From Anisus vortex (lineage: Eukaryota > Mollusca > Gastropoda > Planorbidae), in assembly GCA_949126835.1 (NCBI GenBank), contig OX421502.1, positions 35,118,982 to 35,182,981 of the forward strand: a DNA stretch of 64,000 bases. Direction: 5' to 3'. Positions 56,180 through 64,000 of the stretch are shown piece by piece (the first letter of the stretch is position 1; the number at the start of each line of letters is the position of its first letter). The position numbers and the translations under genes were made by a program. The notes beneath the pieces were generated by a model. It ran no database searches and was not told where the DNA came from. It saw nothing but the letters and a program-made list of their open reading frames with translations.

Positions 56180-58386
56180 TTACCAAACTTACTATTTTAA
56201 AACTAAATCCCTTACTTGTGATGAAAAAGGACTGAGTAAAAGTATTGTTAGAGTAAATATCATTATAGTGTGATATTTCTAAACAAACTTGTTAGTTTGA
56301 GCATTAAAATAATTGCTATAAGAGAAAAAGATCAGTTTTATCCGCAGAATTGGTTTCTAAATCAGAGGACATTATAAATGTGGACTGATTATAAGATATG
56401 TTTGAGAATCTCTGGAAATGATAATTGAAACATTTGGCAGAGAGGATAATCTGATTGATAAAGATGTAAATGATTTTGAGAAAAGAGAATTTTCTATCAC
56501 TAAAGTATTGAGAAATGTTTTATGATTGTACTATGGATTTATATTATCATGTACTGTTATTGAAATATTGCACTGAGTCAAGATGCAAATTTCTTCTATG
56601 TGAATTTATTTATTTGTTATATTATCATTGAATGTATGATAATGTAGGGTAATAATAGTTGCAGCAAGGCAGAACTATGACTAACAAGAATTCCAAGAAA
56701 TGTATTATATATGATTTTTCACTTTTAGGATACTGTTACATGAAAAGCAGATCAAAAGTAGAAACTAATAAAACTTATCCTTGTTTTGTATAAATTTAGG
56801 ATATGTGCCACTGACTTGACACTGTAAACCAGAATGGTTGAGAATGTCATGGTTGAGAATTTATAATGTTGACATACCAATGTTCAACAAATGTATTATT
56901 AATTAAGGATTTCATGTCAAGATTGTAAAACTAATCTATTTTTTTTCTGTATGAGTTAAAATAGATTGAATGAATTGTACTGAAAATCAAAAGATTGGGT
57001 AGACCTGAACACTGTGAAAGTAACAGGAGAACCAATGAATAAAACCTTTTATGGAATGGAAAAGAGCAATGTACACCACTGAAAAGATTGGAAATGAAAT
57101 GTTTTACCACACCAGTCAAACCAGCAGTTTGTTTTGTACATAAATTGTTACATTGATTTCGCTATGAAAAAAAAAAAAAAAAAAATTTAATAGTAGCCTA
57201 TGCTTAACTCTTTTCTACTTCAATAATATTGTATTTAATGTAATCTAAAGAAAATAAGTACTTACTGTGTAGTACTAAGATTGTATGAAGATAATATAAC
57301 TTGTTTTAATTGATAGTTAATTAAGTAAATTAACCAAATTTGTTTAAGTAAATCCATGATTGTCTGAATGTTTCAATTTAACCTGCTACGATGTGAACTC
57401 TTTTAAAAAAGAAAATAATGACGTCGAAAGGTCATGGTAAAATGAAAGATTGAAATATTTTTAATGATTTTTGCTATAAACTATTTTAATTCGTGAACAG
57501 ACTATGTTTAATGTTCTCAAAATAATAATAAATGAATTTGATTTTGAGAAGATAATGGTTGTTAAATAATGCTCATTTAGTTACGATAACTATTTAATCG
57601 CGTAGCAATATTTTTTTGACCTCGGCTGTGATGAGGTAGAAATTTGCATAGCGATGTCAACATTATTAGAATCAATTGGGAATGAGAGAGTGAAAACAAA
57701 AGAGAGGGAGAGAAAGAAAAAAGAATACTGACCTAGAAATCTTTTGTTTCGACACAGACAGTGTTGTCTAAAGCCTACAGGCTTGAAAAAAAATACTGTC
57801 TACACGAGCAATAAAATTTTTGTTGTAAAGTGAAATTAGGTCAGGGCTAGTATTTTTTTTGTTTTGTAATTGAGTTAGGCCTAGCATGTGTTCTATCAGA
57901 ACGTTTGGTTTTTTCTCCTTATGAAAAAATAGGTCGTGTCTGCAGGGACATTAAGTGATTTTTTCTTTTGTTGTATAATTACAAATGTAAAAGATATTAG
58001 TTTATAAATTAAATGGACGAGAGAGTTTTTATTACAGTGGAATGTTCAATGTAATAGAAGTTATTAACTTGTATTATATTATATCTATTAAGAATGATTA
58101 TGTATTTTTCTTGTATACAAGATTTAGATAAACAATTTAATTGTCCATTGTTTTGAATTAAAAATGGAATGATTGAATGACTATAGTTAAGCCATTTGAT
58201 AAGATGAATTTATATTGCATATATTATTATGTTATTGTTATCAGTTCGATTGAATTATTGGGATCGCCAATCGAACTGTATTGTTTTTCCCGGAATATTT
58301 TCTTTTATAATTATTCCTTAAAATTAACATTTTTCGTATGGTTAAAATGTAAAGGAAATAATTATAAAGCTTTAGAAGGGGGGGGA
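56180..58386 (+). other. Long non-coding 3' region of the LTR element
   Basis: 2.2 kb, AT-rich and without frames above about 75 codons. It occupies the place where RT and RNase H sit in complete Gmr1-like elements. Ends in agaagggggggga, the polypurine tract that primes plus-strand synthesis. A poly-A run of about 20 (57166-57185) lies within it. Confidence 0.75.
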
Positions 58387-59012
58387 TGTTACGAATCTCG
58401 GTCATAAATGAATGACGTAGTAAGGCATTGACCTCTTAACAAGTGCGTATCAGAGTCCAAAGCGACCAAGGTTTGACCTTTATGCCCTGAGGGCAGTTTA
58501 AATAAAATAATTCGTTCAAATCCCGTGGAAATTGGGGGATAATTCTGGATCGTAGTAATTATAGAGAAAGAGGTTAAAATGCGTATTAAGACCCTGTAGA
58601 ATCTTCGATGATCGTTTTCTTTGTAAAGTCCCGACCTCCTTAAAGTTAGTTCAGTTTAAACGTTTGTAGAGTGAAGTCGCTATATTCATACATGTACATA
58701 TAATGCCATTTTATTGATACTTATGTTGCCACCAGTTGATGAAGTTTATTGATCGTTTATATTGAGTCTACAATTTAAATAAAATTGTTTATTCAACAAC
58801 TGGAGTTGTTTGATCTATCGTTGTTGAGAAAGGTGTTGAAGATAATTATCACGAATATAACTACATTACTGCATAGACCTGTCAGTCAAGGAACCCCTAG
58901 CTTGGGCTACAGATTAGCAGAATCTAGAGACTTCTAATAAAGATACAACTATATTCATTGAATCCGATTTAACGAGTCGTAATAATAGTCAAACCTAAAG
59001 AGGTCCATAACA
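58387..59012 (+). repeat. 3' LTR
   Basis: Same 626 bp as 52637-53262 at an offset of 5750; no difference was noticed in a direct read-through. Followed by an (at)n microsatellite. Confidence 0.95.
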
Positions 59013-59048
59013 ATATATATATATACGTATGTCTATATGTCTAAATAA

Positions 59049-59088
<40 letters not shown>

Positions 59089-59639
59089 GGCTGTTTCTAA
59101 AGTACGTTAATATACTAGCTTTATTGTATGTATTTATGTTTATATCTGCCCATGAATAAAAAAAAGAGAAATATAAATCTTTATGTTTAATTGTATGTGC
59201 ATATATATATATGTATAAGTTCATGATACACTATAAACTGCAAAGATTAATTAAAGAAAAAAAAAGAAAATAAATTAATATACAATTTGCAAAAAAACAA
59301 CAACAAAGAGATACAATCCCATTGAGCTCAAACTCCAACAGCAGCGCAGAAATGAGCAATTAGATTTAGAACCTGTTTTCGTAAAATCAATCGTTATTGC
59401 ATTATAAACAGATAATTTTGCAGGGAAAACCCCAAAGTTTATGTAAAACCAGCTTATTTTAAAAGAAATGTTGTCATTATACATTCACATCAAACACCTT
59501 CCCCTCTCCAACCGCTTAAATTTTTCTCCGTTTTCGGTTTTCATTTTCCTTCACAAATACAAAGCATTATTGCAGCAGGGGTAGCTTTTAAGATTTGAAT
59601 TTCAATCGGATTGGGATCTTCTATTATAGTTCGGGTTTT

Positions 59640-59688
<49 letters not shown>

Positions 59689-60164
59689 AACACAAGCAGA
59701 CAATTAAACAAACCAGCTAACAATGCCATCTCAATCACCTGGCCTCGAGAGCACTGTAAGGACGTTTCGTGGGTCTTTCAATGACTTTACTCATACAGTG
59801 AACTATCTGAAGAGACGAACGTTGCATGCAAAAATATTACAGGTGATAACGCCAATTGTTCGCACACCATCAACATATTACAGAAACATGACCAAGCCTA
59901 TGACAATCATCTTTCAAACATTTTTTTGAAATAATGTTGGGGTCCGTATTCAAATCATGGTCTTTGTTGTTGAACGAATAGAGCGCTGAAACAAATCCTG
60001 AGGTCTTGAGTTTCAATTTGATAAACTGTCTTAGAACTGAAAGACGTAATAAATAGGCAAAGACAGCTAGTTCCCCCCAAAAAATATAAATTGCATGGAC
60101 ATCGTCTCGGCCACATATTTTCATCTTTTGTCAGGCGTGGTGTTATATGATTTCTTTTTCTGGG
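59013..60164. other. Intronic non-coding stretch with (TA)n and (CA)n
   Basis: (ta)n runs at 59014-59024 and 59058-59082, and a (ca)n of about 20 repeats at 59643-59683. Open frames around them are not recognisable. Confidence 0.6.
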
Positions 60165-60262
60165 AATTGTGCTCGCCACACAATACCTTAGTATGCCGTG
60201 ACCACAGAAACTGTTGAACGTTGTCTCTCCAGCCAAATGGAACAATTTGGTCCGACGAAGTT
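60165..60262 (+). mobile_element. tRNA-derived SINE, 3' part only
   Basis: Contains attgtgctcgccacacaata, tatgccgtgaccacagaaac and caatttggtccgacgaag, the 3' third of the SINE. The tRNA-like head is missing. Confidence 0.65.
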
Positions 60263-60447
60263 ACCTTGTGGTTTGATTCTACTATTTACTTTGAAATTAA
60301 TAGAGTGTTAAATCGTCAAACAATCTAGGCTTTTAAATGTACTGCATTCTGGCAACTACCCAGTGAATGTGTGTGCGTGTGTGTCTGTCCGGTGGTTACC
60401 ATAGCAACAAGACTCGTAAAAAGGGTACGAACACAAGACATACGTAC

Positions 60448-60677
60448 CGCAGGCTGTAGCGCACGTGCCCTGTCTTGTATATGTGCATGTACTTATTGGG
60501 GATGGTGACGTCGTGGAACGCGCCCCGCTTCTCGTTCCGGAAGTAGACGTCGGGCACCCAAACCGACTCCATGAGCTTATAGTCCACCTCCATGGAGGTG
60601 AAGTTGGTGTCCTTGTGCGTGTAGTTGAGGCGACCGTCGAACCAGATCATGTTTAAATAGATTTCCATAGAATAGTC
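60448..60677 (-). CDS. Cys-loop anion channel subunit, alternative extracellular exon B
   Basis: A 230-bp exon, acceptor ccattcag and donor gtacgtatg, phase 0 in and 2 out: 76 codons plus two bases. It begins DYSMEIYLNMIWFDGRLNYT and includes VWVPDVYFRNEK, FHDVTIPN and YKTGHVRYSL. The segment spans beta strand 2 (loop D), the WVPD motif of loop A, and loop E up to the Cys-loop exon. About 43 of 75 aligned residues are identical to exon A (hand count). Both exons have the same boundaries and phases, and inclusion of both would shift the frame, so they look mutually exclusive. Two glycosylation motifs (NYT, NFT) are specific to B. Confidence 0.93.
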
Positions 60678-62104
60678 CTGAATGGATGAAAGGAGATTAA
60701 GAGATAAAATAAACTGTATGCTTTGTTTTTTTTGGAAACATGGAAAATAATTTGGAAATTGTTTTTTCCCAGAAAAATATCACTGTGAAGGTGAAGGTCG
60801 ATTCCAAATGTCGTCAGAATGGAATGAAGGTCAACTTAAAAAAATATCCATCTGGATCCGCCAGAAACTGGTATTGTATGATTTGGGTGCCCGACTATTT
60901 CTGGTGTGTTTGTGGATTTGTTGACATCTTTTATATGACATTGTTGTATTCACATGTCTACATCATTTGACATCGACTCCAGAAAAGATTTGGTTTTCCT
61001 CTTCTGCTTTTGTTCTGTTTTGTCCAGGCGTTAAATAATATCATTAACTGATAAAATGTGTTCTTTTTTTTCCCCAACAGTCCGCTGTTTCCGCTCATGT
61101 AATATACACATTTTAAGTCAGTTTGTCACATTTGTGGAAATGAATGCACGAAGAAGTAGATTTTCATCCTTGATACCAGGTACTTACCTTTGCCCTTCAG
61201 TGTTGATGTTTTTATGTCTTCCAGACACAGACACACACATATACACACACCCAAACAATAGTTATACCAAAGCGATTTATCGTTTGCTGTATTAGACGAC
61301 CGTAGATAAGGTATAATTAAGCCGACTACCTTGCCATTTTGTATCGATAGAAACGAAAGAGTTCTTCTCTTGGGAAAATAAAATCAAGAACCACCAAAAG
61401 CATGGAAAGAGGAAAATGCAGAACAAATTTCAAACCCTCTCCCCTGCTCCACGCTGTACACAGTCAGCGACTTGGCCTCAGGAAACTTCCCTTAATAAAA
61501 ACAAAACAAAACTGGGGCAACTTACAGCCACTGCACAGTTCACCACAAGTCTAAATCCTCCACTTACTAGAATTTGAAGACTAGGTTCAATATCCACCGA
61601 CTGAACTGCCGCTATTACTCTGACACAGGAATTGATTATATTAAATATTGTGGCAGAGATTGCGCTAGAGCATTTGAGGACTGCAATAAATTGTTTTTTG
61701 AACTACTTTCTCTGCTAGGTGGTCAACTGAAGATTGTAAACTGATAGGATATCACTGTGTTAGCTCTGATTGAAGCGACGAATTTTGCTGCTGTTTTGGC
61801 TCTTCAACGCAATTCTGGATTTGGGGAAAGTGCATTGCAAATTTAATGCTAAAGCTGTTGATTATTTGCCAACGATAGAGAAAACGCGTCATTAGTTTAA
61901 TTTGTTTGTCATCAGAAACTAAAACTTAAATCATATAGTTACTTATCGGTAAGCCATATATTTATTGTTTAGACTGTTGTTGTGAAAGTCTTGCTTCTGA
62001 GATAACTTCTCTGCTCAGCGGCAAAGGCTAGTGCTGATTTAGCCCCCTTAACACTCTAAGGCAGACCCCATGCCACTCACGGACACACGTGAACCAAGAC
62101 ACAC
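60678..62104. other. Intron between alternative exons A and B
   Basis: 1.4 kb without a recognised mobile element. A plus-strand piece near 60882-60900 (atttgggtgcccgac) shares 14 bp with the WVPD-coding part of exon B, in inverse orientation. The rest shows no exon-like frame. Confidence 0.5.
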
Positions 62105-62331
62105 CTAGTACTGTAAACCACCGAGCCGTTGGGGTAAATGTGAATGTATCTGTTGGGGACGGTCACGTTGTGGAAGGAAGCTTTCTTGGCGTTCTTGAAG
62201 TACACGTCGGGCACCCAAACCAGCGGCATCAGCTTGTAGCCCACTTCCAGTTTCGGGGCGCTGTGCTTATCCTCGAACCCGAGGCGTTTGTCGAGCCAAT
62301 GCATGGTCAGATAGATTTCCACAGAGTAGTC
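62105..62331 (-). CDS. Cys-loop anion channel subunit, alternative extracellular exon A
   Basis: A 227-bp exon, acceptor gcctcgacag and donor gtgtgtctt, phase 0 in and 2 out: 75 codons plus two bases. It begins DYSVEIYLTMHWLDKRLGFE, followed by VWVPDVYFKNAK, FHNVTVPNRYIHIYPNGS and VVYST. It is the upstream partner of exon B and carries the same structural elements (loops D, A and E). At the position where glutamate-gated channels have the ligand-binding Arg of TFREEW, A has Thr and B has Asn by hand alignment, so glutamate is not the obvious ligand. The upstream N-terminal exons must lie to the right of the window. Confidence 0.93.
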
Positions 62332-62644
62332 CTGTCGAGGCAAACGGAGAGCAGAGAAAAACAACATCCAGCATTGGACAATACACACAATACAGTTACA
62401 TGTCAAATACAATTATGAACATTACGTTTCAATGAATGAACTATTGATAGAGTAAACTGTAAAGTGTCTGGGTAGTCAAATATCTTTATGTTAATTTATT
62501 TCTTCTCCATTTCTGAGTGGTTTTATGAAAGCATTCTCTTTAAATCAATAAAATGTTGGACAAGTCTGTTGAATTTATTTGACAGTCATACTAGTTTTTT
62601 CTCATTCAATCAACCCAATTAGCCAGTTATTTATATAAACAAAC
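62332..62644. other. Intronic non-coding stretch
   Basis: No feature recognised; a pyrimidine-rich part next to exon A serves its acceptor. Confidence 0.4.
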
Positions 62645-62678
62645 TAATCTATCTATCTATCTATCTATCTATCAACCA

Positions 62679-62719
<41 letters not shown>

Positions 62720-63070
62720 CATGTATCTATATATTGTATATACATGTGTATATATTTGTTTATGTACCTAAAATGTCTACCTATCTATCTATCTACCTAC
62801 ATTTCAATCAATCTATATATCTATATGTCAAATTAACTATCTATATGTCTATCTATCTATTTATATATCTATATATCTATCTGTATGTCTATCTATCTAT
62901 CTAAATGTCTATTTATCTATCTATCTATCTACCTGTCTATGTACCTATCTATACGTATACTTACTTACCTATCTATCTAATTACTGATCGATCCATCCAT
63001 CTATCTAACTATATTCCTGTCTATGCACCTATCACTATATCTATCTACCTATCTAGATACCTATGTATCT
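62645..63070. repeat. (CTAT)n microsatellite
   Basis: Perfect ctat runs (62648-62720), then interrupted variants to about 63070. Frames with YLSIYL repeats are artefacts. Confidence 0.95.
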
Positions 63071-63480
63071 GCCTATCTGTACTTACCATCGTTGTTTCAC
63101 TCACTGAATCAAAACTCAACATATGAATCTTTATCTTTACATCTGTGGCATGATCTGTTAAAACACAATACAATCTATACAACAAAATATAATAAACAAA
63201 AACAAAAAAACCTTATGTGTTCAGAGGAAGTTTAGAAGATAGACAGACGGACAAACAGGTGGACCGAAAACACTTATATTTGAGATTTGTATCTGCGGAC
63301 GTAGATTCGTCTAAATTGCAATGTCGATCTAGACTTTCACCGCAGACAGACACACATAGACACACATACACATATACAGACACATACACAGACACACACA
63401 GAGAACATGTTTATACCAATTGTCCAATCAGCGGACTATATAATGACCCAATTTTGGCTAAATGTAAAAAAATTAAAGTA

Positions 63481-63705
63481 TCCCGTCGGACCAAATTGAT
63501 CATAGGGCCGGTGAAGCAGCGTTCAACAGTTTCTGTGGCCACGGCTTACTAGGCGATTGTGTAGCCAGCAATATGCACAGCCGCCTTTACTTTACCAAAA
63601 CTAAGGTCAAGGATACCCCTCCGAACCCGGGAAAAAAATCCTAGCCTGCACCAGGATTCGAACACAGGACCTTCGGTACGCCAGCTGAACGCGCTGCCCC
63701 TCGTG
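63481..63705 (-). mobile_element. tRNA-derived SINE, best minus-strand copy
   Basis: Runs from gtcggaccaaattgatcata through ccagtttctgtggccacgg-like text to aggattcgaacacaggacct and the head tacgccagctgaacgcgctg. On the minus strand the A-box-like region (GCAGCGCGTTCAGCTGGC) and B box (GTTCGAATCC) are about 40 bp apart, as in a tRNA. Confidence 0.85.
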
Positions 63706-64000
63706 CCCAGTATTGGCTAAATGTACTTCACCATTAATTGAAACCTTAAATTTTAAAATAGTCCTGTTGAATTTTAAATGTGCCTGTAAATAAAAACAGC
63801 AGCAACCGGAAGTGTAATTCAAGAACTCAGTCGATTCCATCTAGTTTGCAAATGTCCCCAAGAAAATTCATAACCAAACTTCCGGTTTCCTGTGTCATGC
63901 GCAGTGACGTCTTCTTTTCAGTTCGCTTGAAAAGAAAACAACCAACAACACAAAAAAACAACAAATACTTCTTATGACGTCATTATGTCGGCCATTAACG
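63706..64000. other. Unassigned right edge with ETS/CRE-like motifs
   Basis: Contains aaccggaagtg (about 63806) and acttccggttt (about 63879), both ETS-like, plus gtgacgtc (63905) and tatgacgtcatta (about 63974), CRE-like. It may be regulatory DNA, but no transcript is evident. Confidence 0.3.

Larger units (their letters stand above)
52637..59012 (+). mobile_element. Young non-autonomous Gmr1-like LTR retrotransposon
   Basis: A complete 6376-bp element with 5' LTR 52637-53262, 3' LTR 58387-59012, a single 914-codon frame and a polypurine tract (aaggggggggg-type) just before the 3' LTR. It is flanked by (at)n, so the 4-5-bp target duplication (atat) is not provable. The two LTRs appear identical over 626 bp when read line by line, which points to very recent insertion. 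Reverse transcriptase and RNase H are absent and integrase is reduced to a remnant, so it must have been moved by a related active element. It lies in an intron of the channel gene in opposite orientation. Confidence 0.93.

Overview
This is AT-rich, intron-rich, repeat-dense eukaryotic DNA. Tetranucleotide CTAT microsatellites, tRNA-derived SINEs, CR1-like LINE tails, hAT, P-like and TTAA-type DNA transposons, and Gmr1-like Ty3/gypsy elements with SAP/SCAN-like Gag fit an invertebrate, most plausibly a gastropod mollusc. The species call is an inference. Nothing looks bacterial or viral in the strict sense.

Two host genes can be supported, both on the minus strand. At the left edge (623-1338) are two consecutive exons of a PPEF/rdgC-type serine/threonine phosphatase with an N-terminal IQ motif; the phosphatase and EF-hand exons would lie beyond position 1. 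From 62331 down to 41172 are six exons of a Cys-loop ligand-gated anion channel subunit: two alternative versions of one extracellular exon (62105-62331 and 60448-60677), the Cys-loop exon (52461-52543), a loop-C exon (49057-49212), the M1-M2 exon (41802-42016) and the M3 exon (41172-41345). All splice phases were worked out by hand and join consistently. The signal-peptide and first exons (right of the window) and the M4 exon are not visible.

Almost everything else is mobile or repeated DNA. 2-3 kb: minisatellites. 5.7-6.5, 15.9-18.2, 27.5-28.8, 31.2-31.8, 35.8-36.3 and 51.9 kb: a palindromic MITE family (called MITE-A here). 10.4-15.9 kb: a broken Gmr1-like element carrying a TTAA-flanked MITE. 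18.9-20.4 kb: a triple tandem array of a unit with terminal inverted repeats. 20.9-21.5 kb: a 42-bp satellite. 22-52 kb: many LINE 3' ends, several with younger DNA transposons nested inside. 43.1-46.0 kb: a three-level nest (P-like element in hAT in LINE). 52.6-59.0 kb: a full-length, very young LTR element with identical-looking 626-bp LTRs and one 914-codon gag-protease ORF but no reverse transcriptase, sitting 93 bp upstream of the Cys-loop exon.

The most interesting points are: (1) a duplicated, phase-matched exon pair that should be spliced mutually exclusively and would swap ligand-binding loops of the channel; (2) a 66-bp tandem array that has copied the 3' splice site plus the start of the M1-M2 exon, making eight decoy acceptors that each lead to a stop codon; (3) two Gmr1-like elements that have both lost reverse transcriptase, one of them recently mobile; and (4) clear nested insertions with target-site duplications that give a relative history of transposition.
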